DNA of 64,000 bases from Cerrena zonata. Taxonomy: Eukaryota > Basidiomycota > Agaricomycetes > Polyporales > Cerrenaceae. This document shows positions 13,301-24,007 of the stretch, piece after piece. The position numbers and the translations under genes are program-made. The stretch lies in assembly GCA_038087015.1 (NCBI GenBank), contig JASBNA010000053.1, positions 1-64,000 on the forward strand, in the 5' to 3' direction. The notes beneath the pieces are model-generated. The model did not search any database, was not told the origin of the DNA, and saw only the letters and a list, made by a program, of their open reading frames with translations. The first letter of the stretch is position 1. Every line of letters starts with the position of its first letter.

Positions 13301-13986
13301 ATTAGAGCTTTATTCTTTGAGTTCCCAGATGAACCGGAGCTCTTTTCTGTGGATAGACAGTTCCTTATTGGCAGAGATCTATTGGTCACCCCCGTGTTGA
13401 CACCTAATATGTCTACGGTCGATGGTAAGTCTCTTTTTAAATTCAACTGACCCTGTATAAAATTTGGATTGTAGGTATATTCCCTGGTAGGGGTCGTGTG
13501 ATCTGGAGAGACTGGTTTACCCATGATGTCGTGAACGCATCCATTGGGGCCAACACAACTCTCGATGCGCCTTTAGGAAGCATCAATGTTCACATCAGAG
13601 ACGGCTCCGCCATTCTTTTACACTCTCAACCAGCCTATACAACAACCGAAACCAAACAGGGACCGTACTCGCTCCTTGTATCACAAGCAGCAGACGGTTA
13701 TGCTTTCGGAACTGCCTACATCGATGATGGAGAGACCGTGCCCCCTACTCCTAATTCAACCCTGACCTTCAACGCTCAACAGGGCAGTTTGTCCGTCAGT
13801 CATCATGGAACGTTCAAAGTTACCCAAAGACTCGATACGGTCACGATTCTCGGCTCCAAGAGGCCCACTGCTGTTCACTTGAACGGAGCACGTACAAAGT
13901 TCCAGTACATTGGTGCCCAGCAGAAGTTGATTCTCAATAACCTCTCGGTGGATCTCAACAAACCTGTGTCACTTTTGTGGAATTGA
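10385..13986 (+). CDS. Secreted alpha-glucosidase, GH31
   Basis: Glycoside hydrolase family 31 enzyme, hydrolysing terminal alpha-glucosidic bonds of maltose or starch fragments outside the cell. The start at 10385 was chosen because it begins a good signal peptide (MTGLVSTSLLFLLGQSLYAS); an upstream in-frame ATG at 10301 would bury it. After several short introns the N-terminal domain carries FPLVFEDQYLQL and YGLGEV. The barrel follows, with PTWQPDWGFGFHLCRWGY, VMWNDLDMY, the nucleophile motif GIWLDMNEA, and the acid/base region GKWTGHWLGDN, then QIPMVGADTCGF. The C-terminal beta domain has LIGRDLLVTPVL and DGSAILLHSQ and ends SLLWN at the stop 13984-13986. N-glycosylation sequons are common in the part before the barrel end. 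The reading frame is intact through all exons. It stands between an FW copy and the NADAR gene with no functional link evident. High confidence in family; substrate preference is not readable. Confidence 0.93.
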
Positions 13987-14991
13987 GAGAAAGGAAATTG
14001 TGTACGTAGCTGGGTTCCAGATGATTGTTATAATGCTCACGACCGTAAAACAATGTATGTACCAAGACCCCGAATATGTGCTGTGACCTGGTTACCTAGA
14101 GAATACCACCATCCATGCGCGTACAATTCCAAAGTGTTGCTGAGTAACCCCAGATACGGCGGCCTACCGTAAGTTCAGGGAGTGGTGTGACTCGGACGAG
14201 ACGTAGAGCGATTTAACTCCGTCTCGACTGTCGAATACTTTACAGGCAGAGGAAACAAGAAACATAATTTATAGGACCGACTACATCATAAACAATTCAT
14301 TACCATTGCACTCAACCGGGTAGGCCAAAAGCGGATACAAGATGCCAGTGAGGGTCGTTCGCCCGGAATGCGGAAAGGGTACCCTCGGTTCCGTTCCGAC
14401 AATGCAGTACCCTGTGTCGTCGACATCTCGGTGTCGTTTGGAAGTTGTATTGTAATGAGACCGTATATAACGGTCTGACAATGTGATGTGTAGAAAAAAA
14501 CCTCTGTTACTTGAGCCGTAGTTAGTCGGAAACATGTTCGAGATTGTCGTTGCGATATTTTAATTTTCGGACCAACGCCAGATAAGCAAACAGTCATTTT
14601 ACATGCATGCAGACTACCATTGTGGTGTGGAAGAGAGGGTGTATATAGTGTTGGGTCGGTACCTTTCGATATGTCAGAATATAGTGGTGTTATCGGGTGC
14701 GAGTATGGGATGTTTATATTGAACTAGAAATGTTTATAGCGCAAATGAGAGATTTCGCTCACGTCGCAGTCAACACGAGTAGAGCGTATCGGGTTAAATT
14801 GTACGGACGACACCTGTTAATCTTTGGCTGTGCGCATATACCGTGGTCTACATGCGACGTCCTGTCGGTGCCGTACACCAAAGTGCCAAAGTCAGCAGGA
14901 TGCTCTTTGAGTCTTGACGGGCGGCTGTGCCTCAGCCTGACTCCAATCCCGCAACTCATTGCGAACCACACATAAAGCACGTACATTAGAC
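13987..14991. other. Intergenic stretch with an inverted repeat copy
   Basis: This 1-kb gap holds the 3' flank of the GH31 gene, the inverted copy of the dispersed repeat (14327-14408), and the promoter of the NADAR gene. Short open frames on both strands (for example 14281-14597 minus) have no recognisable protein character. Confidence 0.4.
14327..14408 (-). repeat. About 80-bp dispersed repeat, copy C (inverted)
   Basis: Read on the minus strand this gives ATTGTCGGAACGGAACCGAG followed by CCGCATTCCGGGCGAA and, after a short extra insert, CTTGTATCCGCTTTT. It matches the copies at 8991-9066 and 29720-29796 closely, but it is not beside an FW gene, so the element is mobile or was left by a rearrangement. 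Confidence 0.6.
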
Positions 14992-15696
14992 ATGAGTTGG
15001 TTTTCACCCTTGTTAGATCTCGTACGTGCACCCCCAGAGGAAACCAGAAACAACCCTGAAGACGAGATGCCGTACACCTATCCGTCGAATAACCCAGACG
15101 ACTATGTCTTCTTCTGGAAGATAACAGAGACCCACGGATGGGCATCTCAATGGTACAACTCACCGTTCAGAGCCCAGGTAGACATCCGTATCGAGCCCTC
15201 GTCACGGTCATCACACACCAAACCTATCCATATCCAAAGTTCAGGGGAACACCTGTTCCCGACAGCCGAACACTGGATGATGGCATGTAAGGCTCTCCTG
15301 TTCGACGATCAAGCGATCTTTACCCAGATCGTCTCGACCACCGGGACATCTCCTGATACAATGAAAACGATCAAGTCGCTTGGTCGGAAGGTGTCGAATT
15401 TTAATGAAGAGTTGTGGGTGGCCGCGAGGTATCAGATTGTCGTAGAAGGGAACCTAGGAAAGTTTCAAGAGAATAAAGAGTTGAGGGAAAAGTTGCTGGC
15501 GACGGAAGAGAGGTGGATTGTGGAAGCAAGTCCGATGGATAGGATTTGGGGCGTTGGGTTTGGCGAAAAGAGGGCGCTGAGTGTGAAGAAGAGTTGGGGG
15601 CTGAATCTATTGGGAAGGGCTTTGATGGATGTCAGGAGAAAGTTGAAAGAAGAGGAGCCGGATGTACAAGGCGAGAATCGTAGAGACCAATTTTGA
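14992..15696 (+). CDS. NADAR-family protein (YbiA/DUF1768-like)
   Basis: Single-exon gene of 234 residues. The NADAR fold is linked to NAD/ADP-ribose metabolism; E. coli YbiA and plant relatives remove ribosylated intermediates of riboflavin synthesis, and some NADAR proteins remove ADP-ribose from nucleic acids. Visible family marks are YVFFWKITETHGWASQWYNS near residues 35-55 (the 'F..swyp.pF' start), HLFPTAEHWMMACKALLF around 95-110 (family helix 'seqwmm.qKA.lF'), ELWVAARYQIVVEGNLGKF, and MDRIWGVGF (usual 'D.iWGiGl'). I chose the ATG at 14992; the upstream in-frame ATG at 14959 adds 11 unconserved residues. Mildly basic C-terminal tail. Neighbours are GH31 and ferric reductase on the same strand, without an obvious joint role. 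Family call firm, substrate unknown. Confidence 0.9.
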   Translation: MSWFSPLLDLVRAPPEETRNNPEDEMPYTYPSNNPDDYVFFWKITETHGWASQWYNSPFRAQVDIRIEPSSRSSHTKPIHIQSSGEHLFPTAEHWMMACKALLFDDQAIFTQIVSTTGTSPDTMKTIKSLGRKVSNFNEELWVAARYQIVVEGNLGKFQENKELREKLLATEERWIVEASPMDRIWGVGFGEKRALSVKKSWGLNLLGRALMDVRRKLKEEEPDVQGENRRDQF

Positions 15697-16038
15697 GATT
15701 TTCTTTTTGCTTGGGCTGCTGTTCAAATTTGGGGACTGAGTTCATGTCAGCGTGCCGTCGTCTCGCGCACTGTGTATAATAATATCTTGACCGGTAGTAC
15801 AGGGACGTATCTACATATGTTGCAAATTGAGAGCAGCAAGTTGCTGATTGGAAACAGAGAAACCGGAGTGAAAAGATTTTTCACCATTGTTTGTTGCGGA
15901 CAAATAGCCTATGATACGGGTGAAATGGTTTTCTCACTTTGTGTCTTGTCCCACCATCTTCTTCATTGAAGTTCATTCACGACCTACGACTCTAGTGTCG
16001 TATACAGTCATCGTAGCTCTCTCACACCTTGAGCTACC
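15697..16038. other. Intergenic region between NADAR and ferric reductase genes
   Basis: A 342-base gap that must hold the NADAR terminator and the ferric reductase promoter. No gene, repeat or clear metal-responsive motif stands out. Confidence 0.4.
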
Positions 16039-18174
16039 ATGTCGGACTTTGGTACCCCTCCAGAAATCCCGACAGCTCTGCAACAATACAAGTAAATCCC
16101 ATATTTCTCTGACGCTTCAGTTTTCTAACGGAGAGGCAACTAGCTCATATGTCGAGGATCCAAAATGGCAACGCAAATTCTCAACGGTCTGGGCAATCAC
16201 AGTTGCTATTGCCATCGTACTCTCCGCTCGCCATTTTATTCGGGCCATCTACCAAGGACGAGCGTTCACTGGACTGTTCGGTGTATCGGAAGATAGCATT
16301 GGAAAGTCATACACACCCATGAATGTCGAAGAGAAAGTCCCGATACACAGCAAACGACGGATAGCGGGATTCGCCCACTCAGTGCTTGCTCTGTTCAGTT
16401 GGACGCTTCCGGGTGTTGAGTTGAATTTTGGACAGAGTGAGTACATCGTCTGTCATGGAACGAACAATAATGCTGATTGGTTCTCTTAGTGATCATTGTT
16501 GGTGGATACCTGGCGACAGTACTTATCTGCATCGTCATGAAGGCAGAGCTTGTAAACAACCCCAACCGTGCTGGTATGATCTCTCCTTCTCCAGAACCGA
16601 CCCGAAGCTAACCCACCTCCAAGGCTTCCTCGCTCTTGCCCAACTTCCCGTCGTATTCCTCTTCGGAACCAAGAACTCCATCGTTTCCCTCCTCCTCGGT
16701 CCTGGTCACGGTTATGAAAAGCTCAACTATATTCACCGATGGTCCGGTCGAGGGTTGTTTATTGGTGCAGCAGTACACGGAGTCCTGTGGATCAGAAACC
16801 ACCTGCAATATGGCCTCGCTATCCTTGGTTCTCAGAAAGAGACTTCGGGCGTTGCTGCCTTTGGTCTTCTCTGCGTGATCGTGTTGACTTCACTGAGACC
16901 TATCAGACGGTTGTTCTACCAAGGATTCTGGGTGGTACATGTACTTGGCTATGTCGCATTTTTCGTGACAATTTGTTATCACACAATCTACGCCAGCCCC
17001 TGGATATTCCCTCCATTAGCCTTCTATGGACTTGACATCCTGTTGCGTCTGTTCAGATACAGGATCAAAGACGCATCCCTCACAGCTGTCGATCAGAACA
17101 TGACTATTGTACGTATCCTCTTATTCCCATTCATCTCTCAAACTGAAGTATGTCTTGCTTCAGATCAATATCCACGACTGCGACGCAGGCTGGCAAGCAG
17201 GTCAACACGTCCGCCTCCGTGTCTTCTTCTCCAACCGGATCTTCGAATCTCACCCACTTACCATTCTAAATGCACCCCCTTCATCCTCATGCCTCCCCAA
17301 CAACCGCTCCATGACCCTCGCAGCTCGAGCATGCGGTGATTGGACTCGGGCTCTCAACTCTTACGCCCTTGGGGAACAAGAACGTCTAGACAATAATAAG
17401 CTAAACGAAAAGCTGGATAGTACACAGGTTCCGGTACATGTGATGATCGACGGTCCGTACGGAGGGTCTAGCGTTGACCTTGGGGAGTATGAGAGCGTGT
17501 TATTGATCGCTGGTGGGAGTGGGGCGACATTTACGATCGGGTTGTTGGATGATATCGTGGCGAGGTGTGTGAAGCTCGGGAGGAAGAATGGAGAGCGAAC
17601 GAGGAGAATCGAGTTTGCGTGGTGTATTCGGTCATTTGGTTCGTTCTCCTCATTTCCCTTTACTTTGCGTAAATGCTGACTTGGGTCAATTCGATTAGCG
17701 TGTATCGAATGGTTCTCGCCCATGCTCATGGAAATTGCAAACATCGTAGCAACAAGCTCTTCACTTGATCTTCACATCTCGATCTACGTCACCTGTCTCT
17801 GCGACCCTTCAGCAGTTCCCCCCATTCCCAACAGCGACGTCACAGTCTTCCGACCATCCGTCACAACTCTCCTCCGAGAACTCGTCTCACCACCAGAGTC
17901 GCTTCCCTCACAAGCCCATCTCTCAGCACTCTCCACCTCGAAGTCCCACTCGTCTGATTCGCATTCAAACGAAGACGACGATGCGGAAGAAGATTTGGAG
18001 AAATGCATGAAATCGAAATTACAGTGGGTCGGGTTGGGTGGCGGTGTTGCGGTGTGTGCGAGTGGACCCGAGTCGTTGATCCGGGAGAGTCAGAATGCGG
18101 TGGCGAAGATGGGAGTGATGAGGGGGGTTGAGCTTGGTGGGGTTGCGTTGCATACGGAGCTCTTTGCTTTATGA
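16039..18174 (+). CDS. Ferric-chelate reductase (metalloreductase, FRE family)
   Basis: Plasma-membrane flavocytochrome that moves electrons from NADPH through FAD and two haems to reduce extracellular Fe(III) or Cu(II). Exon 1 starts MSDFGTPPEIP; the frame is intact through four introns. About seven membrane segments are visible, starting with VWAITVAIAIVLS. Both bis-histidine haem pairs are present with 13-residue spacing: HRWSGRGLFIGAAVH and HVLGYVAFFVTICYH. The FAD site is HPLTIL; the NADPH-binding region is IDGPYGG...VLLIAGGSGATFTIG, with the terminal CASGPESL (usual 'C(G)P' motif). An acidic, Ser-rich insert (SKSHSSDSHSNEDDDAEEDL) sits before the last NADPH motif. It lies 3 kb from a Ctr copper transporter on the opposite strand, a pairing that makes sense for reductive copper/iron uptake. 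Family call very firm; metal preference not readable. Confidence 0.94.
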
Positions 18175-18529
18175 TTTTTTTTTTTGGAGCTAGATTCTTG
18201 GATGGACTTTCGTCGCGGTGCTGTGATAGTTGTTTGTACTTTGTATGCATTGGTTGTAATATTAGCTCATGTTATTATTGTTTTTGACATGCAAGGATGT
18301 GTACATATAAATTAACTAAAATTGCTTGTACTTCTAGCAAAGATCATGAGCTCGGAGCAACTTGAATCTATCAGGAAGGGGATCATCGATTTTGGCTACA
18401 GGCTGGGCAAGGGATTCTTGAAAACCAAGGGGACGTAGTTAGAAACCTATCCTTCGTGTTATGGGGTTATATAGCAGTCTTCTTGGTTTTTCTTATTCGT
18501 CATTTATGGCAAGATTAGACTCGAGTCCC

Positions 18530-20659
18530 TCAAGAATATGTCCATTTAGGTTGCTGCCATACTGGACAACTAAGATGTTTGGCCGGAGCAGAGTGGAATT
18601 TGTGAACTGGACCTTGAGAGTGTTCGAACTGTTAGAAGTTGTGAGTCAATCAATCATCAAGAGATGAACGTAAATTCCTCACCGCTTGTTTCCAGTCGAA
18701 TAGATTGAGGAATCCATCGGGCGGACACACTGCGCAGGTCAATTGTACAGGAAGAGAATCCATTTCTTCAGGCGTGACTGTCGTATAATCCTCACCGCAA
18801 GCCATAATAATGTGCTCCAGGTCGTCGGCATAGGTGAGATAGTCCAGCTTTGGCCTCGTGCTCCCATAAACCAGATGGGTGATCACGCCCTCATATATGT
18901 CCCCGTGTTTGTCGTAAGAGTATTGAAACGGACCAGGCACACAGCAGTGAGCCAAAACATCAGACTGAGAGATTGACCTAGAGCATCTCGAGCAGATGAC
19001 GAACTGGGAGACCGCCAAGGCACATGGATCGATACTAAGAGGAAGCGAGAGAGCGTTTGAGACTAATTTTGCGATCGTTGCCAGTCCTTCTTGCTTCAAT
19101 TCCTCGTAGTATCGGTCGAACACTGGCTCTAGTTTCTCAAGATCTTTGCGCGTCACAGAGACAGAGACATCCTCAGTTGGTGGCACGTCGATGAGAGACT
19201 TGACTTCAGGCAGGAACAGAAAGCCGTAGGTATATGGTGATTTACCGCCGACAGACGTTTTGAGGACTTCCTCGAGTAGTTTGACTCTGGATTCTATGGC
19301 AGCTTTTCGCATCGCAAAAAGCCGTTCTCTTCTGATCGTGTTCATGGCTTGCAGAATCACGGGTTCCTTGGTCTTCCAGGCTGTTTAAACAGAGTCAAAT
19401 ATGAGCGATTAACACTAACATTCGAGAGACACTTACTGCCATCGGTCCATGGTTTCGGTTGAATGATGTTCGAGATATTCCACAGAGGGTGCGAGTTGTC
19501 GTCATAAAACCCATTACTGAATTCCAGGTCCTCACCGTATCCGAGTTCCTTCAGTCGATCGCAAGTTCTGGAAGAAGAGCATCAGCAGGAACATTCCTAT
19601 ATATATGACATTTAACCCCACGCTTTCTTCCTATCCTCTCTCAAAATTTTAAGCTCTTCCTTACGGGCATTTTTACGTTGGAGCGACCATGCTATGCATG
19701 CCTGTGCAAACTATTCACAGATGTGAGCATGTAGCAAGTTCCATCAAAGTGTTTCCTGCATACCTTTGCTCGGTCATCTTTCTGTGCGCGAAGTTCAGCG
19801 ATAGCTTGGGCACGCTGCTCGACGTGTATCAATTCGGGCCATCGTTCCTTGAACGCTTCGATAGTAGGTTTGTGGCGACCCAGGCTGGTGGTATTTTCTG
19901 GTTCCGGTAGCATGATGTTAGTTCTAAACATTCACGGTTGTGATGCAAGTCCTTACCACCTATGATGCTTTCTATGATCTCATCGGGAATCTTCTCCTCA
20001 CGACCTTTATTAAAGGACTCAAGATCACCACGCGCATGGCAGCGAGAGACATGAAAGCTGTGATACTGGTCAATATTGAGAGGGCGTTGTCTAGCAATCA
20101 AGTACTTACAACTCCAATTTGCAAGGAGAGCAATACCGCGCTCCTACTTCCCAAAATATTTTCTTGCCGTTGCTATGCAACTCCAGACAATGCTACAGTG
20201 ACCAGATGATAAATCAGATCAGTATGAAGCTCAGTGTGTCGCGAGTATACGTACGTGGCAATGTGAAACGAAGCATAGATTCGCGTAGGCCGGTTCGCTC
20301 AGGAACGAAGGACAGTCAGGGAGACCAGGTACGTTCTTGCGTGAGGTTTTCCAGAGCAAGACCGATGTGCGACTCATGAGGAGTTGTCTGAAAGGCTTGG
20401 AGGTGCGACTTAGACTTAGTAGATCCCTGGGTTTCATGTGACTGAATATCTAGTCGTAAAATAAAGTTTAGAATACAAGCTAGATAACGCATTAGAGAGC
20501 ACCCACTTCAAACAGTATATCGAATGGCATTTGGGGCATATCTTTCAGGTTACCTTTGCGGCCACGGATGGATTGACGACGCGTTGTGGATGCGGAGGAG
20601 CCTGCAATAGCAACATATTGTTCTGCTTTTGCGTTTTTGGATTTGGTAGGGTTTGCCAT
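18530..20659 (-). CDS. FB-family F-box protein, copy 1, C-terminally truncated
   Basis: Probable SCF substrate-receptor protein. Exon 1 (start 20659) encodes a basic leader, ending MPQMPFDILFE, spliced to IFSHMKPRDLLSLSRTSKPF and NVPGLPDCPSFLSEPAYANL, the F-box of this Agaricomycete family. A Cys/His segment follows: SHCH spliced to HCLELHSNG and GARYCSPCKLEL. Later exons hold HKPTIEAFKERWPELIHVEQ, a helical region with RVKLLEEVLKTSVGG and PEVKSLIDVPP, then CSRCSRSISQSDVLAHC (CxxC...HxC) and LTCAVCPPDGFLNLFDWKQA. Compared with the 32-kb copy it stops early (TGA at 18532-18530, after PVWQQPKWTYS) and lacks the last Cys/His exon (FCAHCPRNLDF and RVIRHL), which has been deleted. The rest of the frame is open, so a shortened protein is possible. 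Confidence 0.75.
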
Positions 20660-21203
20660 AGGTACGTGTTTGCGATGTTCGTGGTTTGAGAGAAAGGTGA
20701 GATGTGTTGTGACGCGATTTCGAGTTCGACTTTATCAACTTTATGGGAACTTCGGCGCCATAGTCGGAGCTTCAACTATTGTCAAAGGACAATACTACGT
20801 CAAAGGAGTGGTGCTTCTACCACATGGTTGAATCATTGACAATGGTCGAGCTAGCAATGAATAATGCTAATCCTACCAATCAATAAAAATATCCGAGCGC
20901 GAGATTAATCCTGCGCGTATCGAGTTTCCGCCAAAATAACCTTTGACCAAAGGATGTCAATGAGCACCTTTTGAATAAAGAAACACTGCCTAACCGGTTT
21001 TTTTGGCTTATTGACCTGAGACACAATCTCTCCGCTGTTTAGATTGACGAATCACGATGTCGAGTTCTGTTTTTGCTGATCAGAGGGCCTCGAATTTATG
21101 AGCAAACATTGTACAAGAGATTCCAATTCCAAAGAGTCCAGAGGGAGATAGTACAGGTGTGCATAACACGTCATAAGAAAACTTCATAGAACCACAGCAT
21201 ATC
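20660..21203. other. Intergenic region between FB copy 1 and the Ctr gene
   Basis: The first 150 bases resemble the 5' flank of the 32-kb FB copy (block around TTCGG...CGGAGTTTC-like sequence), so the duplication includes some promoter. The rest is AT-rich and holds nothing I can name. Confidence 0.4.
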
Positions 21204-21929
21204 TCATGCCATGTGCGCAGCATGGCTAGCGAACCTGCCAAACAACGTCTCGCCTACTCCGAGTCCGACGACTATCGAGAAGATGAACCCAAGTTGGAAC
21301 GTCCTAAAACACACGACGAGATAAATTAGAGTTCGGGAAATGCCGAAATTACAAGACAGACTCACATGGCAGCCAACATGAAAGCGAATTGGAGGGCTGC
21401 TTGACCAGCATGAATGATCCCTCGCATAGAATCGTGAGCGAGGATGAAAGGTGGGATGTCTCGTAGCATAACAGCGTTTGTGAGGTTGGTCATCGTCGAT
21501 GCATGGGCGTGTTGGGGCTGAGCAGATTTCGTCTTTTCCGAAGTTGAAGTAGGGAGACCTTTGTGATTCAAGCGATCGGATTTAAGGATTTGTGCCCTGC
21601 CGTCCTCCGTGTTAAGTTCCGTGCATACGAACACGAACTATATTGAAGACATACCTCCTCGCCCAATGCATCTCCATCATACCCCGACATGCCCCAATCC
21701 ACCTATCAACTAAAGCCAACAAGAACAGCCCAATACAGGTCCCCACCATAGCTCCAGCACTCTGCGGAACCCATCCCTCAAACCAGAGGTTATCGCCAGG
21801 TGTAAAGTGAAACCACATAAGCATTTGTCCAGAAGCGAGGGACATGGCACCGTCCATTGACATGTCCATGCCGTTTTCGTGACATAGCGAGTAAGGGATG
21901 AGGCTTAGTAGGAATATTGTCGAGAGCAT
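21204..21929 (-). CDS. Ctr-family high-affinity copper transporter
   Basis: Trimeric plasma-membrane or vacuolar Cu(I) channel. The spliced protein (three exons) begins MLSTIFLLSLIPYSLC, then a Met-rich copper-gathering stretch NGMDMSMDGAMSLASGQMLM and the conserved WFHFTPGDNLWFEGW. TM1 is SAGAMVGTCIGLFLLALVDR. A Ser/His linker (QPQHAHAST) leads to TM2 containing the key MxxxM pair (FMLAAM; the second Met codon is split by intron 2, AT|G), then TM3 with FIFSIVVGLGVGETLFGRF, including the GxxxG packing motif. Stop at 21206-21204. Introns lie around 21595-21646 and 21302-21366. Start 21929 was preferred over an in-frame ATG at 22352, whose long extra N-terminus has no family character. Divergent neighbour of a ferric reductase, the usual partner that supplies reduced metal. 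Family call firm. Confidence 0.92.
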
Positions 21930-23199
21930 TCTGAGAGGTAGATGTGTGGGCAGAAGAGAGATACGAAATTGATAGAAAACACTAAGCATACAGATGGGGT
22001 GCGGATTAGGTAAGTAGAGCAAACAAGCACAAACAAGCGTTTCCACTGCGTTTCCGTCAAGGCTACAGTTCGAAGTGTAGGAAACGAGACAAAGACTTGT
22101 CGAACAAACGTACCCTCCCCGTTCTGCAAATAAGGCCCTTGTTTCGGTCTGTAATACAGCCTGCAAGACGATGCGAGCGAACACAAAACGACGAGTTAGT
22201 GGGCCTGAAATGACCAATCTGTTCAATATGCGTGACGACGGTACGATACAATCGATCAGTTCCCGAGTACTATCGATGGCTCGGGGAAAGGAGGTCCGTG
22301 CGAGGGAACGCAAGCGGGCAACGGGGGGATAGGATATGTTGATACGAAGCAAAACGGCAGGATGAGCGTGCAGCGGTGTGAAATGGCGGGACTCAGCAGT
22401 GTGGTGGATAGGTGGCCGTGAAGGGTAGAAACGGCAGTGACTGAAATAGCACAGAGGCGTGATCGAGCTGGGAGAGCGACAAGATGAAGGAAGTAGATAT
22501 CAGGAGAGGGGATAGAGCGTTCACGTTCAAACACCAAAAAGGTTAGCAGTACGAGTTGCAGCCCATTGAAGTGTCGTCCGAGAAGGCAGGTTCAGAGTGC
22601 ATGAGAACAACGCTCACATCATCACCTGTGACCAGAAGTATGAGTAGTTGTGAGGTTGTTGTCGAAAAGCTAGCGTAGGCGGGCAGGAGTCCTTGGTCGC
22701 CTCTCTACAGTCATCCAGTGGTGCTTGCCCTGAGTTTCATGAGGACTACGCTCACACTCAGCGCGAAGACTATAGGGGTAAAAAGACTCTGTTTCGTTGA
22801 GGAAGAGAGTGCATGCACATATGCACAAAAAAAGATAACAACAGAGATTAGATGAGAGCAGAAGGAGAGAGAGTACGGAGTGACCCCACGCAAGAGCTGC
22901 GCCCTTTTTGCTGGGCGTCTCGTGAGGCAATAATGTGATTGGCTCACGCAATAGCCCGAGTATTCCCACGGCTATCAATATTACATTTGGTTCAAGTCAA
23001 CAGCATGGGGATTTCTCGATGTTCTTCGAATTCAACGTGCAAAGATTCAAACGGTAACCGTGACATTGAGGATATATGGTATTGTGGCAAGGTCGTCACG
23101 GATCCTCCTGATTCCTCTAGCCACAGGAAAAAATATATCGAGGAAACAATTGTTCGGTGACTCCCAGGATAATCGAGCCTGACTCGTGACACCGTCGAG
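21930..23199. other. Intergenic region upstream of the Ctr gene
   Basis: About 1.3 kb. Minus-strand open frames at 22256-22537 and 22670-22978 are rich in Ser, Leu, Cys and Pro and have no recognisable domain, coherent splice model or paralog here. The region must hold the Ctr promoter. I could not name a regulatory site. Confidence 0.35.
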
Positions 23200-23850
23200 G
23201 TATGTTCGTCTTCACATCTAGACGTTATGCAGGCTTACATCATGAGTTTATCAAGGGTTTCATTCCATGTCTCGAATGGGGATAAAAATCCTATTTACGG
23301 ACCGACATCCTTACTGGTATGCCTGTGTTGTTGGCATTTATCACGTTGATGTCATACATATTCGTAGCCCTGGTGCTCAACCGAAACCACAATGAATGAA
23401 CTTTCTCTCGTTACGTTGGCTCGGACGGGATCCTACTGATGAAACAGGTTTCCGTGCACGCCGATTGATTGAGCCGACGACCCTGTCCTCTTCAGTACTA
23501 CGATAGAAGGCTTACAGCGCAAACTCGACCACTGACTCGTTGACTGGGCCCGACCGAACTTTGAACGCATGCGGTATGGGTATTTGGTCCTACAGCACGT
23601 AATCAAGACCCGAATGTACCGTGGACGGTAAAACCCTGCCTACCGTACAATACTGGGCGTACGTAGGTGTTCAGCTCTGTGAAAGTGAACGCTACTGTTC
23701 GAAGAATACCTTAAAGAGAAGCGAGTCCATGTTGGGACACCATACGCAGCCACGTTCTCAAAACAGATGCTACAGTTCGTACCTTCGGCCCGGAAGGTGT
23801 GCACTGCACGTATACTATTAGGTAACCTAGATGGAGACTGAAACATGAAT
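23200..23850 (+). mobile_element. Relic of a transposon-associated ORF (Plavaka/CACTA-like of Agaricomycetes), tentative
   Basis: Pieces in shifting frames resemble the C-terminal part of the large ORF found in Agaricomycete Plavaka-type DNA transposons: GHEFIKGFHSMSRMGIKILF, DRHPYWYACVVGIYHVDV, then MNFLSLRWLGRDPTDETGF with RARRLIEP, and a faint DPN...GRT block near 23605-23665. In intact elements these read as 'HPYWYARVIGIFHV...PQPMDFLWVRWFGRD...KRLHRVGF'. Stops and frame changes show it is long dead. The rest of the element (transposase core, terminal repeats) is not seen. Identification is from recall of that conserved block. Confidence 0.45.
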
Positions 23851-24007
23851 CCTTCTCCTCTTCCTCCTCTTTCTTGATACATAATATCCAGCCTCTGACT
23901 CTTCAACATACTGCATACCCGCCTCGTTTAGAGTACAATTACCGTTCTTTATAGGGTATTCGGACCTACCTGATTTTTATCGAACTAGGAATTGCGAAAG
24001 TTCATCG

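Noticed and set aside
21612..22352. Long N-terminal extension of the Ctr transporter from an ATG at 22352
   Set aside because: The extra 141 residues have no family character, and the Met at 21929 is followed directly by a hydrophobic leader and the Met-rich domain typical of Ctr proteins.
22256..22978. Minus-strand hydrophobic frames as a second membrane protein upstream of Ctr
   Set aside because: They are Ser/Leu/Cys/Pro-rich without repeated codon logic, do not splice together, and have no paralog in the window.
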